Part shown: positions 50,402 to 58,982 of the stretch, in pieces
How positions within the stretch are numbered: position 1 is the stretch's first letter
Layout of the letters: every line of letters begins with the position of its first letter
Source of the DNA: JAIESQ01 sp964495375
Lineage (GTDB): Bacteria > Planctomycetota > Planctomycetia > Pirellulales > JAEUIK01
DNA: 64,000 bases
Assembly: GCA_964495375.1 (NCBI GenBank)
Contig: CAZBWM010000006.1
Location: forward strand, 85,989-149,988
Reading direction: 5' to 3'
Position numbers and translations under genes: made by a program
Notes under the pieces: generated by a model
The model's database searches: none
The model's input: the letters and a program-made list of their open reading frames with translations, nothing else
What the model was told of the DNA's origin: nothing

Positions 50402-52066
50402 TTACGCGTAGGCCGGCACGGGCTGCTGCGCGGAGAGGCCTTGCCACCACTCGCTGGCGCGCTGCGAGTTCCAGCGCCCGGCCGCCGCGCACTCGTCGAG
50501 TGCCCGACGCATGCTGGCGGCGTCGGCCCAGCGATCTTCAGGCTTCTTGGCCAAGGCACGCAGCACGATTTGCTCCAGATCGGTCGGCACGTCGGCATTG
50601 ATCTGCGACGGCGGCTGCACCGGTTCTTGCGCGTGCGCTAACAAAAGCTGCAGCGGCTTCATCCCGTCGAACGGTGGTCGCCCGGTCAACAGGTAATAGG
50701 CCACGGCTCCCAACGCGTAGACGTCGCTGCGGGCGTCGGCATCCCGATCGAGTGCCTGCTCGGGCGACATGAACAGCGGTGTGCCGGTGATCATTCCTTC
50801 TTGCGTGAGTTGCGTGCTCTCGACATCCGCCAGCGGTTTGACCAGGCCAAAGTCGAGCAGTTTGGCGACGTCGTGAATGCCGCCGCGCTGGGCCGCGAAG
50901 ATGTTGCTTGGCTTGATGTCGCGATGCACGAGCCCCTGGTCGTGAGCCTCGGTCAACGCGTCGCACGTTTGAGCGAGGAGGTGAATCGCGCGCTCCGGAG
51001 GCAGCGGACCGTGTTGCTTCACGAGGTCGGCCAGCGACAGTCCCGGTAAAAACTCCATCACATAGTAGAACGTGCCGTCGTTGGTGTGGCCGTAATCGAA
51101 AATCTCGACGGTGTTCCAATGCGACAGCTTGGCCGTCGCTTGCACTTCGCGCTCGAAGCGGGCGAGCACTTTCGGATCGCCCGCGCGTTCGGGACGTATG
51201 AGCTTGATGGCGCAGGGGCGCTTGAGGAGCCGGTGCTCGGCCAGGTAAACCTCGCCCATACCGCCGGCGCCAATTTGTTCGCGCAAATGGTACTGGCCCA
51301 ACTGCCGAGCCTCGAACGCTTCGCGGCGCAGCTCTCCCATGGTCGAGATGCCGTAGACCGTGGCGAAGTAGACGATGGCCATCATCAAGCTGGTCTCGCC
51401 AAAAACACTGATGCCTTCCAGCGGGCGGACGGCGGGAAATGCCCACCAGGCGATCGCCATCACAAGGACTGGCGCGGCACAGATCAAGCCCACGACGATG
51501 GCCGCCCGTCGCACGGTGTTCGGGATGAAGATGCCGTACACGAACACCAACGTACACCAGTACAACGTCGACGAGTGGAGTGTGATCGCCAGGTTCATGT
51601 TGTCGGGGCGCTCGACCGCGAAGCAACGCAGCGACTCAAACTGCACGACCCCAAAGAAAGCCGCGGTCAGTCCGAATACCAATAACTCGACCAGCCGCAA
51701 GTTCTTTAGGCGGTTCGGGCAGCGGCCGAACAGCACATAGGTCACCCCCCCCAGCACGAGCACGAGCGCCGCATGGAATAGGGTAACCAGCGGGCTGACC
51801 TGCATGGTCGCGGGGGGATAAATCTGCGTCCAGGTCAGGAACGCGCCCGAGCCGACGAACAGCACGAGCGTGGCGGCCCGCAGCCGGCGGATCAAGAGCG
51901 ACTGGGTTTCGGCCGTCATCCGGCAGCCGGAGCCCTCGACCAGCTCGACGCAGGGGCCGGCCGAACGAGCCGGCAGGCTTGCCGAATGAATCGGCGGCGT
52001 GCCCGATGTAATTTCGAGTGTGGCGTCGTACGGCGAGGCTTCGCGACGGTTGGGCGCGGTGCTCAT
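50402..52066 (-). CDS. Membrane Ser/Thr protein kinase (N-terminal helices, C-terminal kinase)
   Basis: A 554-residue Hanks-type kinase. Six helices (about 64-80, 92-113, 126-142, 162-182, 188-210 and 220-240) come before the kinase domain (from 259: YHLREQIGAGGMGEVYLAE). The ATP lysine is K288, the catalytic loop is H381-R382-D383 (HRDIKPSN) and the metal site is D405-F406-G407. The usual bacterial order is kinase first and sensor after, so here the helices form an N-terminal sensor or anchor. No partner phosphatase lies near. Confidence 0.92.
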   Translation of the reverse strand: MSTAPNRREASPYDATLEITSGTPPIHSASLPARSAGPCVELVEGSGCRMTAETQSLLIRRLRAATLVLFVGSGAFLTWTQIYPPATMQVSPLVTLFHAALVLVLGGVTYVLFGRCPNRLKNLRLVELLVFGLTAAFFGVVQFESLRCFAVERPDNMNLAITLHSSTLYWCTLVFVYGIFIPNTVRRAAIVVGLICAAPVLVMAIAWWAFPAVRPLEGISVFGETSLMMAIVYFATVYGISTMGELRREAFEARQLGQYHLREQIGAGGMGEVYLAEHRLLKRPCAIKLIRPERAGDPKVLARFEREVQATAKLSHWNTVEIFDYGHTNDGTFYYVMEFLPGLSLADLVKQHGPLPPERAIHLLAQTCDALTEAHDQGLVHRDIKPSNIFAAQRGGIHDVAKLLDFGLVKPLADVESTQLTQEGMITGTPLFMSPEQALDRDADARSDVYALGAVAYYLLTGRPPFDGMKPLQLLLAHAQEPVQPPSQINADVPTDLEQIVLRALAKKPEDRWADAASMRRALDECAAAGRWNSQRASEWWQGLSAQQPVPAYA

Positions 52067-52162
52067 GCTGGATGCTTATGCCGATGAGAGGCGGAAGTCA
52101 GGTCTCTACATCTTACTCAACCGGTCCAGTGGGGGCGACGGGAGATCAACCAGGCACACGGT

Positions 52163-53158
52163 TTACAGCATGCCGCTGGCGGCCAGCAGCGTTTCTTGCA
52201 CGTCGAGATCGTGCTGCAGGCTGAAGTCGGGTTCCTTTTGTCCGGCGACCACGGCGGCGAACTCCCGCAGATCGCGGATTTGCAGCGTGGCGGCCTCGAG
52301 TTCCAGCGTTTGCCAATCCTTGTCGCCGGCGCGAAAGACCTCGACCGGTTGCAAGTTGCGGTTCGCCAGGTGGCCACTCCCCAGATGCGGGACGACACAC
52401 GCCCCGCCCGTACCATAAAGCTCGAAGCGGCGCGAGTGGGGCGCCACTTCCATGGCCGGCACTTCGAGAATGGAAAACGCGTGGTCATGTTCGAGAATCG
52501 CCACGCCATTGTCGACGAACGTGCCGGGCACGCGGTGATGATGGGCCAGGAACGGCGTGACCTGCTTCGGCTTGCCCAGCAGCGCCACCGAGAGATCGAC
52601 CATGTGGCCGGCCATCTCGAAGAACATGCCGCCGCGGTACGGCTCGAGCTCTTCGACAAAGCGGTCGTAGCCGCCGAGGTCTTTGGGCAAGCGGGCGCGA
52701 AACTCGTAGATCGCGCCCAATTCGCCGGCCCGCGCGCGGCGCAGCATCTCTTGCACGCCCGACATGTAGCGGAACAGGTAGATCATCTGCAGGTGCAGAT
52801 GCTTGCTTTGGGCAAGCTTGACCAGCTCGCGATGCTCGGCGAGGTTGTTGCCCGCCGGCTTTTCGAGCATCACGGGGCGGCCACTCTCGAGCGCGAGCCG
52901 GGCGAGGGCGAGATTCTCGAAGACGCGTCCTTCGACAACGACGCCATCGAGCGGTTCGGCCAACAGCGCGGCGGCAGAATCGAACACACGATAGCCGGGT
53001 ATCTTCGCGCTCCACGGTTCGCGGCGGCGTGCAACGACTTCGGGATCGGGGTCCCAGAAGCCGACGAGCGCGAATTCGTCGGGGTGCGCGGCGACCTGAT
53101 TGACGATGCCATCGGCATGGGTGTGCCACATGCCGAGCATGCCGAGTTTGAGCGGCAT
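52163..53158 (-). CDS. Gfo/Idh/MocA-family oxidoreductase
   Basis: A 331-residue NAD(P)-dependent oxidoreductase for sugars or inositols. The Rossmann loop is altered (LKLGMLGMWHTHADGIVN in place of a standard GxGxxG) but the family EKPAGNN motif (MLEKPAGNN) and the downstream beta-sheet domain are present (YRGGMFFEMAGHMVDLSVALLG). The start at 53158 has GAGGAT 8 bases upstream. It faces the atp operon divergently. Confidence 0.88.
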   Translation of the reverse strand: MPLKLGMLGMWHTHADGIVNQVAAHPDEFALVGFWDPDPEVVARRREPWSAKIPGYRVFDSAAALLAEPLDGVVVEGRVFENLALARLALESGRPVMLEKPAGNNLAEHRELVKLAQSKHLHLQMIYLFRYMSGVQEMLRRARAGELGAIYEFRARLPKDLGGYDRFVEELEPYRGGMFFEMAGHMVDLSVALLGKPKQVTPFLAHHHRVPGTFVDNGVAILEHDHAFSILEVPAMEVAPHSRRFELYGTGGACVVPHLGSGHLANRNLQPVEVFRAGDKDWQTLELEAATLQIRDLREFAAVVAGQKEPDFSLQHDLDVQETLLAASGML

Positions 53159-53671
53159 GGTGAAATCCTCGTGAAGATTCTGTGGAGCAAGCGCCGAGAG
53201 CATGTCGTCCGCGGCAGCTTGATTCTGACCTCTGGCGGCCCTGCCCGAAACCGGTCGCGGCCAACCAATTTTTGGCGCAGATTGCAGCCGGATGGATGCC
53301 CTAGTGACAGCCTCCTGCGACAAAATGCCGCACGCCGGCCCGAGATTCTAAGCATTGAATGTCGTACGATTTACGATAGAAGAAAATACATTGTGAAAAA
53401 TAACACGAATTGAGTCTGCCGTTGATTGACACCCCAAAACGTGTCCAGTAGAGTGAGCGGCCTTAAGGGATCGCAAGGGAAAAAGTGCCAGGGTCGCCCG
53501 CCGGTTGAGCGACCGCTTCAAGCCGACACACGATCGCCATTTTGCGATTGACGAGTCGTCGGCAGTGGTTGCACCGCGGAAGTTGCCGCGATGTCGCCGC
53601 CGAACTTTGAAGCTCAGGCTTCGATCGCCAGCAAGCGTCGCCCTGGTTAGTTAGTTGCGAGCCCCACGCCC
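53159..53671. other. Intergenic region upstream of the atp operon
   Basis: About 510 bases. It includes an AT-rich stretch (about 53370-53415), a sigma-70-like promoter for the plus strand (53426-53454) and a 215-base leader. No gene is supported. Confidence 0.5.
53426..53454 (+). promoter_or_regulatory. Sigma-70-like promoter of the atp operon
   Basis: Consensus -35 TTGACA (53426-53431), a 17-base spacer and -10 TAGAGT (53449-53454, 4 of 6). It points at the atp genes, which begin 218 bases further on. Confidence 0.55.
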
Positions 53672-53893
53672 GTGGAAAGCCCTCCCGACGATCGCTCCCC
53701 GCTGGCCAAGGCCATGTCGTGGGTGTCGACCATCACCGCTATCTCGCTAGAGATGGCGCTGCCCGCCCTGTTGGGTGTGGGTCTCGATCGCTGGCTGGCG
53801 ACAAAGTTTGTGTTCACGATGCTCGGCGCGGTGGGGGGGCTGGCTTTGGGGGTCTACAGCTTGCTTCGCTTGTCGAAGGGGCTGAAGCGCTAG
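53672..53893 (+). CDS. AtpZ/AtpI-family small membrane protein
   Basis: A 73-residue protein with two helices (about 17-38 and 47-66; ISLEMALPALLGVGLDRWL, then TMLGAVGGLALGVYSLL). This is the layout of the AtpZ family, found ahead of ATP synthase genes and thought to help assembly or Mg/Ca transport. GTG start; weak ribosome site. An ATG at 53714 would make it 59 residues. Confidence 0.8.
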   Translation: MESPPDDRSPLAKAMSWVSTITAISLEMALPALLGVGLDRWLATKFVFTMLGAVGGLALGVYSLLRLSKGLKR

Positions 53894-54040
53894 GGCGGAA
53901 ATGCCTTGGCGGGGTTCTCTCAGGTCGGCAGTGACTCGAGCGGGCTGTAACTCAAGCTGGTAGTGAATCGATCAGGCGGATGGCCACTCTGAGCCGAGGC
54001 GCACGCCAAGGGGTTGTGCCCGGCCGGAAAGTGAATTGCA

Positions 54041-54523
54041 GTGACGAACCTAGCGCTCGAGCGCACGAGTTCCGCAGGTGCCCCGGGCACACGCGGAGTC
54101 GCGCGCGGCACGCTGGTGCTCGTGGCCGTCACGCTCGTGGCCTGTCTGCCCGCCGCGCTGCTAGGCAATTGGCTCTATGGTGGCGCCGGCGTTTGGGCCG
54201 CGCTGGCTGCAGCCGGGTTGTGTGTGGCAGGCTCCGTGCTCGGCCTGGTCGTCGTGACTTTGCTTCGTGGTCAACAAGCGTTTGCCGGAGTATTGGCCGC
54301 CATGCTGCCGCGGATGTTTGTGCCGCTGGCCGGAGCCGTCGCGCTACGACTTAACGGCGGCCCGCTTTACGAGGCCGGCGCCTTGTACTTCGTGATCGGG
54401 TTCTACTTGCTGACGTTGGCAGCCGAGACGCTGTGGCTGCTGCCACCCGGCGGGCTTGGTGAGCCGGTCGCAAGCAGCGGCACGCCCTTAAGTCGGACCG
54501 AAGTCCCGTCGCAATCCGCCTAG
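54041..54523 (+). CDS. AtpI-like membrane protein (by position)
   Basis: A 160-residue protein with four helices (about 24-43, 47-70, 80-100, 110-132). It has no firm sequence match to AtpI that I can show; its position between AtpZ and AtpB and its topology suggest the ATP synthase I-type assembly factor. GTG start with GGAAAG upstream. Confidence 0.6.
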   Translation: MTNLALERTSSAGAPGTRGVARGTLVLVAVTLVACLPAALLGNWLYGGAGVWAALAAAGLCVAGSVLGLVVVTLLRGQQAFAGVLAAMLPRMFVPLAGAVALRLNGGPLYEAGALYFVIGFYLLTLAAETLWLLPPGGLGEPVASSGTPLSRTEVPSQSA

Positions 54524-54548
54524 AGACACTCACGCAGAAATTAACGTT

Positions 54549-55427
54549 ATGGCCGACGCCGCACACGCCATCGGACACGTCAAGGACTCGGATTACTTCG
54601 AGGTGCCGCGGTTCATTTCGTCGACCGGCCACCTGACGATCCCGCAGCCGTTCTACAGCGAGAGCCGCAAGATCGAGTTGGGCGGGCCGTTCGCGCCGCT
54701 GGATCTCAAGATCACCAAGTTCATGGTGCTCGAGCTCATCGTGGCGGTGCTGATGGCAGCGATCTTCATTCGGCTGGCCGGCAAGATCGCCAGCTCGTCG
54801 GCGTATGGCGCACCCAAGGGGCGGTTCGCCAATATGTTCGAGGGGGCGCTGCTCTTCATTCGCGATCAGATCGCGCGGCCGGCCATCGGCCATCACGACG
54901 GCGACAAGTTCCTGCCGTTCCTCTGGACGCTATTCTTCTTCGTGCTGTTCGCCAACCTGCTGGGCATCCTGCCCTGGATGGGTAGCGCGACGGGCGCAAT
55001 CGCGACCACGGGAGCGCTGGCGATTATCACGCTGGCCGTGGTCATCGGGGCGGGCTCGGCCAAGCTGGGGTTCGTAGGCTTCTGGAAGGGGCTGGTTCCA
55101 CACATGGACCTGCCCAAGCCGATCGCAGTTTTACTGATTCCGCTGATGTTCGTCATCGAGCTGTTGGGCTTGATCATCAAGCACTTCGTGTTGTCGGTCC
55201 GTTTGCTGGCTAACATGTTCGCCGGCCACCTGGTGCTGGCCGTGGTCATCGGCTTCATCGGAGAGAAGGCGCTGCAGGATTCGGCCTTGTGGTACGGCGT
55301 TATGCCCGCCAGCGTGCTGGGGGCCGTGGCGCTCAACATGCTCGAGCTGTTGGTGGCCTTCATTCAGGCCTACATTTTCACGTTTTTGACGGCGCTGTTC
55401 ATTGGCACCGCCGTGCATCCGCATTAA
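54549..55427 (+). CDS. atpB: ATP synthase F0 subunit a
   Basis: A 292-residue subunit a, the stator of the proton channel. The essential arginine is R218 in SVRLLANMFAGH; helices cover about 58-80, 122-142, 150-170, 190-212, 215-240 and 260-290. The N-terminal 50 residues are polar and outside. It is longer than the E. coli form but usual for this phylum. Confidence 0.95.
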   Translation: MADAAHAIGHVKDSDYFEVPRFISSTGHLTIPQPFYSESRKIELGGPFAPLDLKITKFMVLELIVAVLMAAIFIRLAGKIASSSAYGAPKGRFANMFEGALLFIRDQIARPAIGHHDGDKFLPFLWTLFFFVLFANLLGILPWMGSATGAIATTGALAIITLAVVIGAGSAKLGFVGFWKGLVPHMDLPKPIAVLLIPLMFVIELLGLIIKHFVLSVRLLANMFAGHLVLAVVIGFIGEKALQDSALWYGVMPASVLGAVALNMLELLVAFIQAYIFTFLTALFIGTAVHPH

Positions 55428-55506
55428 CCGTTTGTCGATTTCGTAATCGCAAAACTCAGTTGATTTAACGCAGATTTTCCAAACGAAACGAAGGGAGAAC
55501 TGGACC

Positions 55507-55818
55507 GTGAGCAAGTTCGTCAAGATGGTGGCGTTGGCGTTCGTGGTATCGATGGTGGCCTCGCCGGCCTTTGCGCAGGCGCCGCCTGTTGGTCCGCCGG
55601 TAGTCGCGAGCCCGCTGATCGCTTTCAGTGGCGCGTTCGGCGCTGGCCTGGTGATCATCGGCGCCGGTTACGGCATCGCCCGCATTGGTTCGAGCGCGGT
55701 CGAGAGCATGGCTCGTCAGCCCGAGGCGGCCGGCGGTATCCAAACGGCGATGCTGATTGCGGCGGCCCTGATCGAGGGTGCCACGTTCTTCGCGCTCATC
55801 GTTTGCATGCAGTCGTAG
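55507..55818 (+). CDS. atpE: ATP synthase F0 subunit c with signal peptide
   Basis: A 103-residue subunit c. Residues 1-24 look like a cleavable signal peptide (VKMVALAFVVSMVASPAFAQA); the mature hairpin has GAGLVIIGAGYGIARIG, the RQPEAAGG loop and carboxylate E90 in AALIEGATFF. The Na+-type residues (Q in helix 1, S/T after E) are absent, so it should use protons. GTG start with AGGGAGA 9 bases upstream. Confidence 0.93.
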   Translation: MSKFVKMVALAFVVSMVASPAFAQAPPVGPPVVASPLIAFSGAFGAGLVIIGAGYGIARIGSSAVESMARQPEAAGGIQTAMLIAAALIEGATFFALIVCMQS

Positions 55819-55822
55819 TTGC

Positions 55823-55898
55823 GGCTGCACGGCAGGCATTCGGCTGCTCTGCAGTTATTTGGCTGCACGGCAGTTATTTGGCTGCACGGCAGTGTGGT
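55823..55898. repeat. Four tandem 19-bp repeats before atpF
   Basis: Units begin at 55823, 55842, 55861 and 55880; consensus GGCTGCACGGCAGTTATTT. All four keep the inner palindrome CTGC-N3-GCAG (loops ACG, TCT, ACG, ACG). The array starts 4 bases after the atpE stop and ends 38 bases before the atpF ATG. Confidence 0.85.
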
Positions 55899-55936
55899 TT
55901 GATTTGTAGACGCGTCCTTTTCGTCAGGTGACAGTT

Positions 55937-56716
55937 ATGTTCGCCGGTGAAGTCATGTGCGATCGCAGTTCTGTGCGGAGGCCGCAGGCGCCGGGCGTGC
56001 TGGCAGGTTTCGTCCTCGGCTTGGCAATTGCTGTCTGGGCGGGGGGCGTGAGTGCTCCGTCGGCCAGCGCGCAAGAGCACGCCACGGCCGAGGCGCCGAC
56101 ATTGGAGCATGACAATGCGGAGCACGCCGATGCGGCGCATGGCGACGCCGCCCACGGAGAGCATGCGGGCGAACATGACGCCGCCCACGGCGCACATGCC
56201 CCGGTGAACACCAGTCCGGTCGAGCTCGATCCCGATCTGGCGGTCTACACGCTGGTCGTGTTTGTGATCCTGTTCGTCATCCTGTCGAAGTTTGCCTGGA
56301 AGCCGATCGCCGAGGCGCTCGATCGCCGCGAGCGATTGATTGCCGAGCAGATCGCCGCTGCCGAGCGCAGCCAGCAGGAAGCTCGTCGGATGCTAACCGA
56401 GTACGAGCAGAAGCTGGCCGTAGCTCAGGACGAGGTGCGCGGCATCTTGGACGAGGCGCGTCGCGATGCCGTGACCACGGGGCAAGAGATTGTCGCCAAG
56501 GCCGCCAGCGAAGCCGAAGCCGAGAAGAATCGCGCCCTGCGCGATATCGACACGGCCAAGGTGCAGGCGGTCAAGGAACTGTCCGAGCAGAGTGCTCGCC
56601 TGGCTGTGATGTTGGCTGGCAAGATCGTTTCGAGCGAACTGGATCAGAATCGGCATAGCCAACTGATCTCCGACGCTCTGGCGAGATTTCCGGCCGGCAA
56701 CGGAGAACGCAACTAG
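55937..56716 (+). CDS. atpF: ATP synthase F0 subunit b with signal peptide and His-rich insert
   Basis: A 259-residue b subunit. A hydrophobic leader (about 20-46, GVLAGFVLGLAIAVWAGGVSAP) is followed by an unusual His-, Ala-, Asp- and Glu-rich stretch (about 47-90) before the true anchor helix (about 98-115, AVYTLVVFVILFVILSKFAWKP). The rest is the normal coiled-coil stator arm. The start at 55937 has AGGTG 6 bases upstream; a GTG three codons earlier is possible. The His-rich part should be outside the membrane. Confidence 0.9.
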   Translation: MFAGEVMCDRSSVRRPQAPGVLAGFVLGLAIAVWAGGVSAPSASAQEHATAEAPTLEHDNAEHADAAHGDAAHGEHAGEHDAAHGAHAPVNTSPVELDPDLAVYTLVVFVILFVILSKFAWKPIAEALDRRERLIAEQIAAAERSQQEARRMLTEYEQKLAVAQDEVRGILDEARRDAVTTGQEIVAKAASEAEAEKNRALRDIDTAKVQAVKELSEQSARLAVMLAGKIVSSELDQNRHSQLISDALARFPAGNGERN

Positions 56717-56780
56717 CAATCATAGTTGGTGCCGTTCGAGTTCCGCGTTTCACTGTCACACTGACGAAGCCTAAACAGCG

Positions 56781-57428
56781 ATGTCCCAACACGACGCACA
56801 GCAGCCCGCAGTTCGGTCACGCTCGGCCATCGATCCGGCCGAACAGCGGGTTGGCGCGCTGTACGCCAAGGCCATTTTGGCTGCGGCCGAGAAGGCAGGC
56901 GAGACCGACCGCGTCGTCGAAGACTTCGAGGCCTTTGTCGCCGAAGTGGTCGAGCCGAATCCCAAGTTCGCCGCGGTGCTCGCCTCGGCGCTGGTTTCGG
57001 CCGACGCCAAGCTCAAGATGATCGACCGCGTGGTCGCCTCGCGCGTGTCGAAGATTACACAACACTCGCTCTCCGTGCTGGCCAAGCATGGCCGGCTCGA
57101 TGCCTTGCGGGCCGTGGCCGTAGCCCTGCGCGAGCAATACGACGTGCTCCGCGGCCGCGTGCGGGTCGAGGTGCGCACGGCGGTTCCCCTCAACGGCCAA
57201 TTGCCGGCACTCACCGACCAGTTGCGGCGGATGTTCGGCGGCGAACCACAGATTGAATCCAAAGTCGATCCCAAGCTGATCGGCGGCATCATTCTCCGCG
57301 TGGGAGACATGATCTACGACGGCTCGGTGGCCACCCAACTCAAGAATCTCTGCGATCAGATGATCAACAGGAGCGTCCATGAAATTCAGAGCGGACGAGA
57401 TCGCTTCAGTCCTTCAGCAGGAAATTGA
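56781..57428 (+). CDS. atpH: ATP synthase F1 subunit delta
   Basis: A 215-residue delta subunit that joins F1 to the b stalk. The N-terminal helical bundle (VGALYAKAILAAAEKAGETDRVVEDFEAF) and the C-terminal VDPKLIGGIILRVGDMIYDGSVATQLKNL are typical. A 17-residue tail (VHEIQSGRDRFSPSAGN) overlaps the start of atpA by 50 bases in another frame. Confidence 0.93.
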   Translation: MSQHDAQQPAVRSRSAIDPAEQRVGALYAKAILAAAEKAGETDRVVEDFEAFVAEVVEPNPKFAAVLASALVSADAKLKMIDRVVASRVSKITQHSLSVLAKHGRLDALRAVAVALREQYDVLRGRVRVEVRTAVPLNGQLPALTDQLRRMFGGEPQIESKVDPKLIGGIILRVGDMIYDGSVATQLKNLCDQMINRSVHEIQSGRDRFSPSAGN

Positions 57429-58896
57429 GCAGTACGAATCGCAAATCGACGTGCGCGAAGTCGGTCGCGTGCTCGAGGCGGGTGACGGCATTGCGCGCGT
57501 CTACGGCCTGTCGGGCGTGATGGCCGGCGAAATGGTCGAGTTCTCCAACGGTACGCAAGGCCTGGCCTTCAACCTCGAAGAGAACTCGGTCGGCGTGATC
57601 ATTCTCGGCGACTTCCTCGGCATCTTCGAGGGAGACGAGGTGCGCACCACGGGCCGGCTGTTGAGCGTGCCCGTCGGCGATGCGCTCATCGGCCGCGTGG
57701 TCGATCCGCTGGGTACCCCGCTCGATGAGCGCGGGCCGATCGTGACGAGTGAGCGCCGCCCGGTCGAGTTTTTGGCTCCCGGCGTGGCCCATCGCCAGCC
57801 AGTGCGTGAGCCACTGCAAACCGGCATCAAGGCGATCGACGCCATGACGCCAATCGGCCGCGGCCAGCGCGAGTTGGTGATCGGCGACCGCAAGACCGGC
57901 AAGACCGCCATCTGCATCGACACGATCATCAATCAGAAGAACTCCGGCGTCCGCTGCTTCTACGTGGCGGTCGGCCAGAAAGAAGCGACCGTGGCCGGCA
58001 TCATCGAGGCCCTGCGGGCCAACGGCGCCATGGACTACACGACGGTGATCGTGGCCGGCGCTAGCGACCCCGCCCCGCTGCAGTACATCGCTCCCTACTC
58101 GGGCACGGCGATGGCCGAGTACTTCACCTACAACGGCGGCCACGCCCTGATTGTGTACGACGACTTGTCGAAGCAGGCGGCCGCCTACCGGCAGTTGTCG
58201 CTATTGATGCGTCGCCCGCCGGGCCGCGAGGCTTTCCCCGGCGACGTGTTCTACTGCCATAGCCGGCTGCTCGAGCGGTCGTGCAAGCTGAGCAAAGAGC
58301 TTGGCGGCGGTTCGCTCACGTCGCTGCCGATCATCGAAACGCTCGAAGGCGAGGTCTCGGCCTACATTCCGACGAACGTGATTTCGATCACCGACGGGCA
58401 GATTTATCTGCAGCCCGACTTGTTCTTCGCCGGTCAGCGGCCGGCCATGAACGTCGGTATCTCGGTGAGCCGGGTGGGTGGCGCCGCGCAGATTCCGGCC
58501 ATGAAGAAGGTGGCCGGCGGTTTGCGATTGGACCTGGCCGCCTTCCGCGAACTGGAAGCCTTCGCCCAGTTGGGCACCGACCTCGACGCCGAAACGCAGT
58601 CGCGGCTCGATCGCGGCTATCGCATGGTGCAGTTGCTCAAGCAGGGGCAGTACCAGCCGATGGACGTCATCGACCAGGTGCTGTCAATCTATGCCGGCAC
58701 GCGCGGCCACTTGGACAAGGTGCCGCTCGACAAGGTCGACGCCTGGGAAAAGGACTTCCACCAGTTCATGCGTGAGCAGAAGAGTGAAGTCCGCCGCGCG
58801 ATCGAGTCGAGCCAGAAGCTCGACGACGACGTGGCAAAGCAGTTGGAAGCGGCGATCGCCGAGTTCCAGAAGCAGTTTGCCGCCGGCAAAAAGTAG
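57379..58896 (+). CDS. atpA: ATP synthase F1 subunit alpha
   Basis: A 505-residue alpha subunit, the non-catalytic nucleotide-binding partner of beta. Walker A is GDRKTGKT (169-176). All normal domains are present and the length is standard. AGGAG lies 7 bases before the ATG, inside the end of atpH, so translation of the two genes is probably linked. Confidence 0.97.
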   Translation: MKFRADEIASVLQQEIEQYESQIDVREVGRVLEAGDGIARVYGLSGVMAGEMVEFSNGTQGLAFNLEENSVGVIILGDFLGIFEGDEVRTTGRLLSVPVGDALIGRVVDPLGTPLDERGPIVTSERRPVEFLAPGVAHRQPVREPLQTGIKAIDAMTPIGRGQRELVIGDRKTGKTAICIDTIINQKNSGVRCFYVAVGQKEATVAGIIEALRANGAMDYTTVIVAGASDPAPLQYIAPYSGTAMAEYFTYNGGHALIVYDDLSKQAAAYRQLSLLMRRPPGREAFPGDVFYCHSRLLERSCKLSKELGGGSLTSLPIIETLEGEVSAYIPTNVISITDGQIYLQPDLFFAGQRPAMNVGISVSRVGGAAQIPAMKKVAGGLRLDLAAFRELEAFAQLGTDLDAETQSRLDRGYRMVQLLKQGQYQPMDVIDQVLSIYAGTRGHLDKVPLDKVDAWEKDFHQFMREQKSEVRRAIESSQKLDDDVAKQLEAAIAEFQKQFAAGKK

Positions 58897-58918
58897 ACCC
58901 TTTGTTGAGATTCCGTTG

Positions 58919-58970
58919 GTAGCCGGGGTCCGCGATCCCGGAGCAGTCCGGCCTCGGTGAGACCGGCTAC
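58919..58970. repeat. Element I, paired GTAGCCGG hairpins between atpA and atpG
   Basis: Two 23-base inverted arms, 58919-58941 and 58948-58970, both beginning GTAGCCGG from outside and each a hairpin (CCGGGGTC/GATCCCGG and CCGGCCTC/GAGACCGG). Two stem positions differ between arms and pairing (including G-T) is kept. The element ends 12 bases before the atpG start. Confidence 0.8.
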
Positions 58971-58982
58971 AGAGAAACTCTT

